Source of the DNA: Phytoamicus setariae
GTDB lineage: Bacteria; Pseudomonadota; Alphaproteobacteria; Rhizobiales; Rhizobiaceae
Length of the DNA stretch: 64,000 nucleotides
Direction of reading: 5' to 3'
Assembly (NCBI RefSeq): GCF_016722925.1
Contig: NZ_JAEQNC010000002.1
Span: 62,001-126,000, forward strand
The notes beneath the pieces are model-generated. The model did no database searches. It worked only from the letters and a program-made list of their open reading frames with translations, and was not told the DNA's origin. Both the position numbers and the translations under genes were made by a program. This document shows, piece by piece, positions 10,382 to 19,759 of the stretch; the first letter of the stretch is position 1; every line of letters starts with the position of its first letter.

Positions 10382-10413
10382 AAAAAGGGCAGCCCGACAG
10401 GGCTGCCTTTTTT
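10382..10413 (+). terminator. Rho-independent terminator of mucR
   Basis: AAAAA, stem GGCAGCCC, loop GACA, stem GGGCTGCC, then TTTTTT. It lies 26 bp after the mucR stop. Confidence 0.93.
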
Positions 10414-10561
10414 CGTTGAAGTAAGAAAAAAATCCTATTGTGTTTCAGCGGTTTAGTATGGATTTCGGTTTGAAATCCCGGATGGGTTGTAAGAATCTAC
10501 TTTGAATTTGCATGAGATGGAGTTAGATATAGGAATATAAGCCTATTTCTGGAGACGTTGC

Positions 10562-11071
10562 ATGACCAGCAATTTTCGCAAAACAGATTTGCCAGTTTCC
10601 CCGAGCCAGCAACAACCTGATGTGCCGATTTTAAGCGATCCTGACCGCCGCCTCGTCAGTCGATCCCAAGCGTGGCGCATGTCGGCGGTCCCCCCTTCGG
10701 ATGTGTTAAAAATTGAGCGTCGCGCCACGATGCCGGGCCGGCGTCGCGCGTTGGCCGTACGCTCGGTTTGCCGGACAGTGGGCTCGATCGTCAATGAGAT
10801 GGTGCAACTGATCGGCGAGCCGGATGCGTCAGCACGCGACAAGCGTTTCGCTCTGACCCATGTCCAGCAGATCTCCATGTATGTCTGCCACGTGGTCCTG
10901 CAATTGACGATGACCGAAATCGCCAATGCCTTCGGCAAGGACCGGACGACGGTCGGCCACAGTTGCGCGCGCGTCGAGGATCGGCGCGACAACCGGGGCT
11001 ACGACCGGCTGATCGGCACGGTCGAACGCATTGTCGGTGGGCTTTACTGCCCGGTCGCGCATCGCTCCTGA
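10562..11071 (+). CDS. DnaA domain IV-like helix-turn-helix protein
   Basis: A 169-residue protein. Its C-terminal half (about residues 90-160) resembles the DNA-binding domain IV of DnaA: QQISMYVCHVVLQLTMTEIA, then AFGKDRTTVGHSCARVEDRR, the last being very close to the DnaA-box recognition signature D-R/H-T-T-V-x-H-x-x. The ATPase domain is absent, so this is not a replication initiator as such. Such short proteins are often labelled DnaA in rhizobial genomes. It lies 18 bp upstream of a DUF6456-like gene on the same strand and is probably cotranscribed with it. The function is unknown; a transcriptional regulator is a reasonable guess. Confidence 0.75.
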   Translation: MTSNFRKTDLPVSPSQQQPDVPILSDPDRRLVSRSQAWRMSAVPPSDVLKIERRATMPGRRRALAVRSVCRTVGSIVNEMVQLIGEPDASARDKRFALTHVQQISMYVCHVVLQLTMTEIANAFGKDRTTVGHSCARVEDRRDNRGYDRLIGTVERIVGGLYCPVAHRS

Positions 11072-11089
11072 ATGTCCGGAGGAAATACC

Positions 11090-11875
11090 ATGAATAAGGA
11101 AATAGCCCGGCTGCTGCGTTTCATTGGCAGTGCCGGTTGCCGGATCGAAGCCCGGCCGGACGGAAAATGCCGGCTGGCAAGGCCCGGTCGTGGTGAACTC
11201 GTTCTTGCCGGGACGGTGATCGCGGAAGCGGCAACGCGTGGTCTGGTCCTGGTACGCGACGCAAAGCTGTTTGCGACATCCGAGGCCAGGCCGTATCTCC
11301 GGCGTTTTTTGGCTGCGCGGGAAGAAGCCTTTCTCGATCAGCACAGGAGTATCGAAGTTGTTCGTATTGCGGACGCCGATGGCGCCAGGCATGTCCGGCT
11401 GAATTCCAGCGCTTCGCCGCTTGCCGCCCTTTCGCGTCTGCGGGATGGAACGGGCAAGGTCTGGTTTTCCACCGATGCGCTGTCGGCCGGTGACAGGCTG
11501 GCGCAGGATTTTCAGTTCGCCAATCTGCAGCCGAAAATCACCCCGAGCTATGAGCCGAGGCTGGGAAACAGGACGCGCGCCGCCCCCGGTGCCGGCGTGG
11601 AGATGAAGGACAGCGTGCTGGCGGCACGGCTGCGGGTGTCGCGCGCAGTCGAGGCGATGGGGCCGGAACTGGCGGGCGTGGCGCTCGATGTCTGTTGCTT
11701 CGAGAAGGGGTTGGAAACCGTAGAGCGGGAACGCCAGTGGCCGGCGCGATCGGCCAAGCTGATGCTGAAGACGGCGCTGCAGCAGTTGCACCGCCACTAC
11801 AATCCCGCTCCGCGCCGGACGCGCCAAAGCCATGCCTGGGGTGATGAGGGATACCGGCCGGATCTTGTCGGATAA
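11090..11875 (+). CDS. DUF6456-like conserved protein
   Basis: A 261-residue soluble protein typical of Rhizobiales. The C-terminal third (about residues 165-245) has the conserved pattern RLRVSRAVEAMGPELAG, VCCFEKGLETVERERQWPAR and SAKLMLKTALQQLHRHY, which I associate with DUF6456, a domain frequently paired with DnaA-like or helix-turn-helix partners. CCGGAGGAAA (11076-11085) precedes ATG 11090. The preceding DnaA-like gene and this one form a likely two-gene unit. DNA binding is plausible but not shown by the sequence. Confidence 0.65.
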   Translation: MNKEIARLLRFIGSAGCRIEARPDGKCRLARPGRGELVLAGTVIAEAATRGLVLVRDAKLFATSEARPYLRRFLAAREEAFLDQHRSIEVVRIADADGARHVRLNSSASPLAALSRLRDGTGKVWFSTDALSAGDRLAQDFQFANLQPKITPSYEPRLGNRTRAAPGAGVEMKDSVLAARLRVSRAVEAMGPELAGVALDVCCFEKGLETVERERQWPARSAKLMLKTALQQLHRHYNPAPRRTRQSHAWGDEGYRPDLVG

Positions 11876-11886
11876 CAGGAGTCGGT

Positions 11887-12306
11887 CTACGCCGCGACCC
11901 TGGCGACAGCCTCGTGCTGGATGCGGTTGACCATGGAGCGCAGGCCGTTGGCGCGCTGTGCCGAAAGGTGCTCGACGAGCCCGATGCCGCGGAAGATCTC
12001 GAGTGCGTCAAGGTTGGTGATTTCTGAGGCGCGTTTACCCGAATAGATCGCCAGCACGATCGCCACCAGCCCGCGCACGATATGGGCATCGCTATCGCCA
12101 TGAAACACCAGCGTCGGGTCGGCACCGTCGCCTGTGTCGGTCACCAGCCAGACCTGGCTGGCGCAGCCGCGCACCTTGTTTTCGTCAGTCTTGTCGGCAT
12201 CGGGAAGATCAGGCAGCGCCTTGCCGAGTTCGATCACATAGCGGTAGCGGTCTTCCCACTCTTCGAGGTAAGCGAAATCTTCGAGTATCTGGTCGATCGA
12301 TGCCAT
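11887..12306 (-). CDS. sufE: SufE cysteine desulfuration protein
   Basis: A 139-residue SufE: it accepts sulfur from the SufS cysteine desulfurase for Fe-S cluster assembly. The acceptor Cys48 lies in the conserved VRGCASQVWL loop, and the FHGDSDAHIVRGL and LSAQRANGL segments are typical. It converges on the DUF6456 gene with a 11-bp gap and stands apart from any suf operon here. Confidence 0.95.
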   Translation of the reverse strand: MASIDQILEDFAYLEEWEDRYRYVIELGKALPDLPDADKTDENKVRGCASQVWLVTDTGDGADPTLVFHGDSDAHIVRGLVAIVLAIYSGKRASEITNLDALEIFRGIGLVEHLSAQRANGLRSMVNRIQHEAVARVAA

Positions 12307-12512
12307 GGCTCAGTCCTTGTACTACCTGCCATATAGGCAATCTGCCGCGTCATTGAAAGCGTCTCGACGAGCAAACCGCAAATTTGAACCGAAACGCGTG
12401 TCTGCCATTTGCAAGCAACGGCCTCGCGAAGAAGATGCGGTTGGCGGGAGTTCGTGGCTCAAGGCGGACATTATGATTGCCGTTTCGGGGGCGCTGACTG
12501 AAGGCTCAAACT

Positions 12513-12537
12513 AAAAGTCCCGGCCTTGGGCCGGGAC
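12513..12537 (-). terminator. Rho-independent terminator of the DUF1254 pseudogene
   Basis: Stem GTCCCGGCC, loop, stem GGCCGGGAC. On the minus strand this is followed by TTTTAG. It lies 25 bp downstream of the stop of the broken DUF1254 gene. Confidence 0.8.
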
Positions 12538-12561
12538 CGGGACCAATCTGGGTGCTGCCGA

Positions 12562-14001
12562 CTACCCCACCTTTTTCACGGCTGGGATGACCCATGATCC
12601 ATCCAGGATCGACGGCGAGCTGTCGTCGGGCCAATAAAGCCGCATCATCAGGATGAACTTGCCCTTCGGTGCCGGAAGCCAATTTGCTTCCTTCTCGGCA
12701 CCAGGCGACTTGCTCTGGATGTAGATGTCAATCGAGCCGTCGGAGTTGGGCTTCAGGTCCTGCCGCGCGCTGATTGAGTAGCGATTGATCGGATTGTCGA
12801 CGAAGAAGTACTTTTCATTGTACATCGTAATAGACCAGAACCCTTTCACAGGCGGCGTCTTTCCTTTTGGAAAGGTCAGTACATAGTTGTCCTTGCCGTT
12901 GTAGGCTCTGGCGAAAAGTCCATCCTTCGATTTCGTCGACGTCGGATAAATCGCATCCTCGGGACGGTTGGCCCCAAGGCCGACCGCGGTGATCAGCGCA
13001 CGCTGCAGGTAATCAGTTCGATATATGCCGGTTTTGGTCGTGTAGCCCCAGCCGTTGATATCCTTGATATCACCGTCGCTAAACTTGAAGTGCATCATGA
13101 TGCGCGCGAAGGCAACTTCGGGAATCCGTTTGATGAAACGGGCATCCAGCTTGCTCTTGTCGAAATCCTGACCGGGAACGATCCCGATTTCAGCCATCTT
13201 CGCGACGATCTCTGCATCGTCCGCCGTGGGCGGATTGGTTTTCAACAGTTCGCACAGCAGCGTGAAGTACTCGACCGCATCCATCCGGTTGACCTGCTCG
13301 CGGACGGCTGTCTTCATGTCGATCTTGGGATCGACCTTGCCGCGCGGCGGGGTCCAGTCCTTGCCATAGCTGCTGAGCGGCACGAGCTTGCACTGGTCCT
13401 GTGCTTCATGAACCGCCTTGTAGTCCTCTGGTGTTCCCGAGCAATAGATGCGCCCGAGGATCCAGACGATACTTGTCGGTGACTTGTATTCGGTAACGCC
13501 CTCAGGCAGCTGGCCTTGCCATCCGGGACCGGTGATCGCGTAGGTCTGCGCTCCGTCACCCGTCGTCCGCTTCCCGGGCACTTGGAAGACGGTCGTCCAT
13601 CCGTCCAGCATGGGAAACAGGAAATACCGGTCCTTCATTTCCGGGATCGACAGAACCCATGGTTCCTTGCCGACATCGATGAATGCCGACGTGTAGAGGG
13701 TGTCCGCATTCGGCGCGGTGACATCGGTAAAGGACGCGTCCGGATATTCACGTAACTTGATTATCTGGCCCATAGGTCCCTTGGTACCCTTAAGCTTGGA
13801 TACATTGGTGATGACCCGCCGCGTCATCTCCATCGTGACCAGCGGATAGCCCTAGGTGTAGGCTTCCACCGCCAGCCAGAAATCGCTTTTTCCCTCGAAA
13901 GGATCAAGGAACGGATCGTCGAAGGCATGTGCCGGTGAGAGACCGCTTGTGGCAAGCAAACCAAGGCCGCTGATCGACACGGCTCGACGAGTGATATCCA
14001 T
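12562..14001 (-). pseudogene. DUF1254/DUF1214 protein gene interrupted by an in-frame TAG
   Basis: The complete frame runs for 480 codons from ATG 14001 and starts with a Tat-like signal (MDITRRAVS, hydrophobic stretch, SPAHA). Codon 50 is TAG (13854-13852), after which the same frame continues without a gap to 12562. The stop falls in the conserved motif EAY-x-Y-G-Y-P-L (here EAYT-stop-GYPL). The intact homologue at 58609 has EAYIYGFPL, so the stop replaces a Tyr codon and needs only one base change from TAT or TAC. The rest is well preserved: PNADTLYTSAFIDVG (DUF1254), and the C-terminal GFWSITMYNEKYFFVDNP and NWLPAPKGKFILMMRLYWP (DUF1214). Either a recent nonsense mutation or a sequencing error explains it. 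A restart at ATG 13833 would give a 423-residue protein without signal peptide. Confidence 0.85.
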
Positions 14002-14344
14002 CCTAACCTCCAAGCGAAATGTTGCTCCTCGGGCTGAATCGGCCGCCTGCCAATGTCATGCCCTCCCGACCTGGAGAATTAGCATATGATAATAAAATCT
14101 ACTATAGCAAGAAGAAACAAGCGCTACAACAAAAAGGATTATCGTTGCACTTATGTCTTGTGCATTTCGTGTGCGGCGCGATCTTGCCTGACACCCATGG
14201 TCCACTTTTGGGCGAGCAACTGCCTCTGGCTATTCCCCCAAATGGACAGTTTGAGGCGCTTGCCGCCGGCAAAAACAGCACCGCAAACAGGGGGCTTTGC
14301 TGCGTGTCAGGAACGACAAGTTTAGGGTCGGAACCCTCGTGGGT
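14002..14344. other. Intergenic region with A+T-rich stretch and repeat-family terminator
   Basis: About 340 bp between the 5' end of the DUF1254 pseudogene and the 3' end of the MocR-type gene. The part at 14080-14150 is unusually A+T rich and may hold the DUF1254 promoter. The part at 14271-14343 is the third, most divergent copy of the repeat found at 19760 and 21282: GCAAA-CAGGGGGC-TTTGC hairpin, then GTGTCAGGAACGACAAG and AGGGTCGGAACCCT. Read on the minus strand it would terminate the MocR-type gene. No credible gene was seen. Confidence 0.6.
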
Positions 14345-15745
14345 TTAATGTCGCCGATCCTTCAGAATATTGCCGAGCACGTCAAAGATACGGGGATCGA
14401 GAGTCTGGGAGATGTTGAAGCGCATGAAGTTCGTGGCCGATTGCGACAAGCTGAATGCGTTTCCTGGTGCCATCACTATCTTTTGTTCCAAGGCAGCACG
14501 TGCGACATCCGCAGCGTCGATGCCATCAGGCAGTTGGCACCAGAGCAGCATTCCGGCCTGGGGCTCCAGCCAGGGTGTCACGCCCAGGTTTTTCAGTTTG
14601 GCGCAAACAGTGCTCATTGCGAGCGAGAGACGATGTCGGATGGTCTCGAGGTGCTTTCGATAGCTGCCGTCGCTCAATACGTTCAGAACCAGTTCCGCGG
14701 TCATCCGGCCGCCACCAAATGATGTGGCGATCTTGAGATCGGTCAGGCCATCGATCCATTGCGGTTTGGCTGCGACGAACCCGCAGCGCGCCGACGCCGA
14801 CAAGGTCTTCGAAAAGCTGCCGATGTAAATGACGCGGTCGAGCCCGTCGAACGCTGCCAGGCGCGGCGCTGGCGTGTGCTCGAATTCAGCGAAGATGTCA
14901 TCCTCGATAATCGTCAGATCGAATTGATCCGCGAGCTTCAGAACCCTGTGGGCCACCACGGGGGAAAGAGTTGCCCCGGTCGGGTTGTGAATAGCGGAAT
15001 TGGTGATGTAGAGACGTGGCCGATGCTCCGCGACCGTTGTTGCAAAGGCCTGTATGTCCGGGCCTGCCGGCGTGTACGGCACGCTAACGATCTTTGCCCG
15101 GTGGGCGCGCAGCAACGCATGGAAGTTGAAATAGCAGGGATCATCGACCAGCACCGTGTCGCCGGGTTCGAGGAGAAAGCGACACAGCAAATCGATGGCC
15201 TGTGTGCCGGATTCAGTCAGCATAATCTGATCTGGCGATGCTTCGATGCCGCGTTCGGCCATCCGTCGGGCAATGAGTTGCCGGAGTGGAGGCAGTCCGA
15301 GTGGGGAGCCGTAGTCGGCCAGGGTTGACCCATCGGCACGCGACAACGTCCGCAGGGCTCGGCGAACGCTATCCTCTGGCAGCCATGAGGGCGGGAGCCA
15401 GCCGCAACCCGGCTTGAGGTCCCCATCACCGGCTTCCAGGGACTGACGCGAGATCCAGAACGGGTCGACTGCGCGATCCAGCTTTGGTCCGACCTCTGCC
15501 AGCGCGAACGGGGCTGCCTGGTTGGCGACGTAAAATCCGGAACCGGGTCGGGACAGGATCGCGCCTTCGGCAACCAGGCGCTCATAGGCTTCGACGACCG
15601 TCGAGGTCGACACCTTCATCGTCAAGGCAAGCCCTCTGACCGACGGAAGCTTTGCGCCGGGCGTCAAGCTCCGGCCTGCTATGCGCTGTCTGATGGTATC
15701 CATGACCACCGACATTCGGGTGCGTCCTGCAGCGTCCTCAGTCAT
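14345..15745 (-). CDS. MocR-type regulator (GntR HTH plus aminotransferase domain)
   Basis: A 466-residue protein. Residues from about 10 to 75 form a GntR winged helix (LPSVRGLALTMKVSTSTVVE, then AYERLVAEGAILSRPGSGFYV). The remainder is a fold-type I PLP aminotransferase, with YIGSFSKTLSASARCGFV carrying the PLP-binding Lys. This architecture defines the MocR subfamily, usually PLP- or amino-acid-sensing activators. The frame is open to 15865, but ATG 15745 has a GGAG 8 nt upstream. It is divergent from a DMT transporter gene 107 bp away, which is its likely target. An inverted repeat lies between them. Confidence 0.9.
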   Translation of the reverse strand: MTEDAAGRTRMSVVMDTIRQRIAGRSLTPGAKLPSVRGLALTMKVSTSTVVEAYERLVAEGAILSRPGSGFYVANQAAPFALAEVGPKLDRAVDPFWISRQSLEAGDGDLKPGCGWLPPSWLPEDSVRRALRTLSRADGSTLADYGSPLGLPPLRQLIARRMAERGIEASPDQIMLTESGTQAIDLLCRFLLEPGDTVLVDDPCYFNFHALLRAHRAKIVSVPYTPAGPDIQAFATTVAEHRPRLYITNSAIHNPTGATLSPVVAHRVLKLADQFDLTIIEDDIFAEFEHTPAPRLAAFDGLDRVIYIGSFSKTLSASARCGFVAAKPQWIDGLTDLKIATSFGGGRMTAELVLNVLSDGSYRKHLETIRHRLSLAMSTVCAKLKNLGVTPWLEPQAGMLLWCQLPDGIDAADVARAALEQKIVMAPGNAFSLSQSATNFMRFNISQTLDPRIFDVLGNILKDRRH

Positions 15746-15767
15746 CTGTATTGCTCCATCGACCATA

Positions 15768-15795
15768 ACAGTTTCTGAAAACTGTATCATACTGT
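15768..15795. promoter_or_regulatory. Candidate MocR operator
   Basis: ACAGTTT-CTGA-AAACTGT (15768-15785) is a perfect inverted repeat. A second ACTGT follows at 15791-15795, ten bases after the one at 15781. The site sits in the short divergent region between the MocR-type regulator and the EamA transporter. Binding is inferred from position and symmetry. Confidence 0.5.
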
Positions 15796-15852
15796 CACTG
15801 GCAATACCAACGGCCATGTCCGATAAGCAGCGCGTTGATGAGGGAGTGGATG

Positions 15853-16716
15853 ATGGATCGGGCAACAGCCGGGTGGATCAACGGTTTTGTTGGTGTGGTG
15901 ATTTTCAGCGGATCGCTTCCTGCCACGCGCGTGGCGGTGATGCAGTTCGATCCGGTTTTCCTCACCGTTGCGCGAGCGGCTATCGCCGGAATTCTGGGCC
16001 TTGGCCTGCTCGTTCTGCTGAAACAGAAATGGCCAAGCCGGAGCGAGATCGTGTCGCTGGCCATCGTCGCCTTGGGCGTCGTGGTCGGCTTTCCGTTGCT
16101 GACGGCGTTGGCACTGCAACATATCACCTCCGCGCATTCCATAGTTTTTGTCGGTCTGCTGCCGCTGTCGACAGCGCTCTTCGGTGTGCTCCGAGGCGGA
16201 GAGCGACCGAAGCCAGCCTTCTGGCTGTTCTCCGTTCTGGGCAGTGCATTGGTGGCCGGTTTCGCACTGGCGCAGGGCATTGCGGCATCACCGGTCGGCG
16301 ATTTGCTGATGCTGGCAGCGATTATCGTCTGCGGGCTTGGCTATGCCGAAGGTGGCAAGCTTTCGCGAACGCTCGGCGGGTGGCAGGTGATTTCCTGGGC
16401 GCTTGTGCTGTCGTTGCCGCTGATGATCGCCATAACGATTTTCTACATGCCCCCAACGTTCCCCGGCATCGAGACTCCAGCACTGATCAGCCTCGGCTAT
16501 GTTTCGCTGTTCAGCATGCTCATCGGCTTTGTGTTCTGGTATCGTGGTCTCTCACAGGGTGGCATTGCCGCAGTGGGGCAATTGCAACTTCTCCAGCCAT
16601 TCTTCGGACTGGCGCTGGCCGCAACCCTGCTGCACGAATCCGTGACCTGGGGGATGCTCGCCGTCACGGTGGCGGTCATCCTATGTGTGGCGGGTGCGCG
16701 TCGGTTTGCCAGATAA
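15853..16716 (+). CDS. EamA/DMT family transporter
   Basis: A 287-residue membrane protein with about ten hydrophobic segments arranged as two EamA repeats. It shows the LPATRVAV entry of the first repeat and the LLQPFFGLALAATLLHESVTW segment of the second (quoted here only by its ends: LLQPFFG and LLHESVTW). Family members export amino acids or other small metabolites. AGGGAG (15841-15846) favours ATG 15853 or 15850. The divergent MocR-type gene is the probable regulator. Confidence 0.88.
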   Translation: MDRATAGWINGFVGVVIFSGSLPATRVAVMQFDPVFLTVARAAIAGILGLGLLVLLKQKWPSRSEIVSLAIVALGVVVGFPLLTALALQHITSAHSIVFVGLLPLSTALFGVLRGGERPKPAFWLFSVLGSALVAGFALAQGIAASPVGDLLMLAAIIVCGLGYAEGGKLSRTLGGWQVISWALVLSLPLMIAITIFYMPPTFPGIETPALISLGYVSLFSMLIGFVFWYRGLSQGGIAAVGQLQLLQPFFGLALAATLLHESVTWGMLAVTVAVILCVAGARRFAR

Positions 16717-16776
16717 GGAACGAGGAAGGTCGCGGTCCGTGTATGTGCCACCTGCATTTCGTGTGGATGCCGCAAA

Positions 16777-17520
16777 CTAGATCAAATGCTGGTGGAGAAA
16801 ATGCCTTGCTTTGATGAAACTCCACGTCTTTGGCATGCTCACCAACGGGCCATTCTCATCGAGAATATCGGTTATGGGATAGGCGAGGAGTTGAGATGCT
16901 TCATTCCGATCTGGCGCATGTTCTGCCGCCGTCAGGATGTTAGCCGCAGTAGATTTGCTAGGCATTAACAGAAACAATTCTGGATGGCAGAACACCGGGT
17001 CGTACGCGAGACCGATAGCAAACGATGCAAATCGAGCGATATCAACAACTGCGATTTCCTCTTCTATTTCGCGTGCGGCTTCATTGAAGAGGTCAACAAG
17101 GCCGTCGCTGGCACCGGGCCAAGCGTAGCCCCCGACGAAATAGAGACCACCTGGGTTCTGATCGGCCGTTAGACTTCTCTTTGTGACAATTACGTGGTCG
17201 TCTGCGGTTAGCACAATTGCTGTTAATCCGAGAGGATCGGCGCGCGCCGCTTTCGTGTTCTCGACATAAAATTCAGGATGGCGTGTAGCCATGTAAGCGG
17301 AAAAGGAAGTGCGACTTGTAGAAAGGGTTAGCCGCCCACCTTCAAGTTGATGAGATGCCATGCGCAATAAAACGCCGTCGAAGGCTGACGGTCGATTGGT
17401 GCGGAGAACCTCCCAATTCGATTTTCTAATCTCTTCCACAGCGGCATGTAGGTGAAAGTCACCTGAAAGGCGGCATTCTATTTGATCGACGGGGATGCTG
17501 AACGACTGATCTTCGAACAA
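16777..17520 (-). CDS. Nudix-hydrolase-like protein
   Basis: A protein of about 247 residues. The central part has ADPLGLTAIVLTADDHVIVT and PGGLYFVGGYAWP followed by FNEAAREIEEEIAV, which fits a Nudix box (G-x5-E-x7-R-E-U-x-E-E) with a lengthened first part. Bases are clearly richer in A+T than in neighbouring genes and codons such as TTA, ATA and AGA occur, so recent acquisition is plausible. The start is uncertain: the frame is open to 17715, into the GST gene, with no ATG in the gap. TTG 17520, behind TGGGAGA, is the best candidate. The substrate is unknown. Confidence 0.6.
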   Translation of the reverse strand: MFEDQSFSIPVDQIECRLSGDFHLHAAVEEIRKSNWEVLRTNRPSAFDGVLLRMASHQLEGGRLTLSTSRTSFSAYMATRHPEFYVENTKAARADPLGLTAIVLTADDHVIVTKRSLTADQNPGGLYFVGGYAWPGASDGLVDLFNEAAREIEEEIAVVDIARFASFAIGLAYDPVFCHPELFLLMPSKSTAANILTAAEHAPDRNEASQLLAYPITDILDENGPLVSMPKTWSFIKARHFLHQHLI

Positions 17521-17629
17521 ACGAGTATCTCCCAGCCCAGTATGTTTTTTACCGTAAGGTAGCGTGATCAGAAGATAGGGAAGCTTGCAAATGCCACAAT
17601 GTCCGGTGTTGGCCCAGGGCGGACCTTTG

Positions 17630-18280
17630 TCAGCCGGTCGATGCGGCGGTGAGAACCGCCAACTGAGCGTCGAAAGCACGCTTGTATGCGGGCCGCGCTT
17701 CGCCGCGGGCAACATAGGCGGAGAGATTCGGATATTCGTCCAGCATACCTGATCCTTTCAACCTCAGCAGCACCGACACCATCTGAAGGTCACCGGCGCT
17801 GAACTCGCCGTCAAGCCAGTTGGCATCGCCAAGACGAGCGGAAAGGTCGCTCAGCCGCTTGCGGATGCGGCCCAGGACCATGGACAGGCGCTCTTCGTAC
17901 CAGCTCTTGTCGCCCTCCAGGAATCTGGCGATTTCGCGATCAACGATCGGTGGCTCCATCGTGGAGAGTGCGGCAAAGATCCAGTTGATCGCGCGCGCCC
18001 GGGCATTTGTATCGTCTGGCAGCAGGCCCGCATGGCGCTCCGCGATATGCAACACGATCGCCCCCGACTCGAACAGGGCGAGATCGCCTTCTTCATAGGT
18101 CGGAATCTGCCCGAACGGATGAAGCGCGAGATGCGCGGGTTCCTTCATCGCTTTAAACGAAAGAAGACGAACGTCGTAAGGCTGGCCCACTTCTTCGAGC
18201 GCCCAGCGAACGCGCATGTCACGCGCCAGGCCCTTGCCGCCATCGGGCGACCGTTCAAAGGCGGTAATCGTAATGGTCAT
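17630..18280 (-). CDS. Glutathione S-transferase family protein
   Basis: A 216-residue GST with a thioredoxin-like N-terminal half (MTITITAFERSPDGG, later FGQIPTYEEGDLALFESGAI with the cis-Pro and the Glu-Ser pair that bind glutathione) and an all-helical C-terminal half. The catalytic position in the N-terminal loop appears to be Ser/Pro-Asp-Gly rather than Tyr. GGAG precedes ATG 18280 by a few bases. The detoxified substrate cannot be inferred. Confidence 0.9.
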   Translation of the reverse strand: MTITITAFERSPDGGKGLARDMRVRWALEEVGQPYDVRLLSFKAMKEPAHLALHPFGQIPTYEEGDLALFESGAIVLHIAERHAGLLPDDTNARARAINWIFAALSTMEPPIVDREIARFLEGDKSWYEERLSMVLGRIRKRLSDLSARLGDANWLDGEFSAGDLQMVSVLLRLKGSGMLDEYPNLSAYVARGEARPAYKRAFDAQLAVLTAASTG

Positions 18281-18541
18281 CGTTGTTCTCCATCGCTGTC
18301 TGTCTTGAAGACGATTGGCTAGACGAGATTCCGACACCCCATGCTCGAGATAACCTCGCGGTCAGTTTAAAGACTGCTCAAAGGGCGCGTACCTGCTGCT
18401 GTTGAGCGTCCGCTTGTGGGCCCAAACCGGCCATTTAGCAAAAAACGAAACTCTTAGTTGTGATTCCACGCGCCATACTCTAAAGGTGCCTGCGAACACA
18501 AATCTTTGTTCCCGTAGGCTCCTTGAAACAGGATCGCGCTA

Positions 18542-19474
18542 ATGAAGCTGGTGACCGGTAACTCCAACCGCCCCCTTGCCGAAGCCATTGCCAATTACCT
18601 AGATCTTCCCCTCACAGACTGTACGGTCAAGCGCTTTGCCGACCAAGAAATCCACGTTCAACTTCATGAGAATGTGCGCGGCGAAGACGTTTATATTCTC
18701 CAGTCAACAAGCACCCCAGCCGATGGCCATCTCATGGAGCTGCTTATCCTGACTGATGCGCTGCGCCGCTCATCTGCCCGCCGTATCACTGCCGTAATCC
18801 CTTACTTCGGCTATGCCCGTCAAGATCGTCGCGCCATTGGCCGCACTCCGATCTCGGCAAAGTTGGTAGCCAATATGATTGCTGGTGCAGGTGTCCACCG
18901 CGTTATAACGGTCGATCTCCATACCGATCAGATTCAGGGCTTTTTCGACATTCCGACTGATAATCTTTACGCAGCGCCCGTGATGACCCGCGACATTGAG
19001 GAGCACTACGACACGAAGAATCTGATGATCGTTTCGCCCGATGTGGGCGGCGTGGCGCGAGCTCGCGCCATCGCCAAGCGCATTGGTGCCGATCTTGCAA
19101 TCGTCGACAAACGCCGACCCCGCGCAGGAGCGTCGGAAGTCATGAACATCATTGGTGATGTGTCGGGGAAAAGCTGTCTTCTGATCGACGACATCGTAGA
19201 TAGCGGCGGGACACTGATCAACGCGGCTGAAGCCTTGTTGGAAGCTGGTGCCAAAGAGGTTTCGGCCTATATCACCCATGGTGTACTTTCCGAAGGTGCC
19301 TGCGAACGTATCGGTGCCAGCAACCTCAAGGAATTGGTCGTGACCGATTCCATTCTCGAAACCGAAGCTCAACGTCAGACCTCCAATATCCGACGCATCA
19401 TTATCGCGCCATTGATTGGCGAGGCCCTCGCACGCACGGCCAGGGATCAAAGCGTTTCAAGCCTTTTCAACTGA
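18542..19474 (+). CDS. prs: Ribose-phosphate pyrophosphokinase (PRPP synthetase)
   Basis: A 310-residue enzyme making PRPP from ribose 5-phosphate and ATP for nucleotide, His and Trp synthesis. Visible signatures: [45 protein letters not shown] and the PRPP-binding loop [13 protein letters not shown]. The N-terminus [16 protein letters not shown] is slightly unusual (MKVFAGNSN is common), so this could be a second, divergent copy. The gene stands alone with a 260-bp leader. Confidence 0.95.
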   Translation: MKLVTGNSNRPLAEAIANYLDLPLTDCTVKRFADQEIHVQLHENVRGEDVYILQSTSTPADGHLMELLILTDALRRSSARRITAVIPYFGYARQDRRAIGRTPISAKLVANMIAGAGVHRVITVDLHTDQIQGFFDIPTDNLYAAPVMTRDIEEHYDTKNLMIVSPDVGGVARARAIAKRIGADLAIVDKRRPRAGASEVMNIIGDVSGKSCLLIDDIVDSGGTLINAAEALLEAGAKEVSAYITHGVLSEGACERIGASNLKELVVTDSILETEAQRQTSNIRRIIIAPLIGEALARTARDQSVSSLFN

Positions 19475-19759
19475 TTTGACGCTTGGCGCGAAGTCAACCG
19501 CAATGACCGCTTCTGGCGCGAGCGGAAATCATAGCGTGTTGGGGCACAGGCGGGAGCCGTGGCGCGGCAGTCCCCCCGATGCCCACGGCATTAGCGCAGA
19601 ATGCCGGGGTGATCCGGTGCCGTATCATCAAGGAAATGACGACTATTCATGGTCTCGGCGCGAGGCAGATTCCCGGCCCCAAGCTTGCGATTGACCCCAT
19701 GCTCTTCGAGGTCGAAGGCATCGTCATTCTGGAATATTGGCGGCGGCGGATCCGCCCCG
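19475..19759. other. Intergenic region after prs with no recognised gene
   Basis: Several frames stay open here on both strands, but none has a good ribosome site, a known motif or a plausible length. No clear terminator for prs was seen. The region ends at the A-run that begins the repeat at 19760. Confidence 0.5.

Noticed and set aside
13852-13854. Programmed read-through (pyrrolysine or selenocysteine-like) of the TAG codon
   Set aside because: Nothing in the window suggests such machinery, and the homologue has Tyr, so mutation or sequencing error is simpler.
14019-14348. Plus-strand frame of 109 codons
   Set aside because: It overlaps the A+T-rich promoter-like stretch and the repeat-family terminator, and has no ribosome site or family motif.
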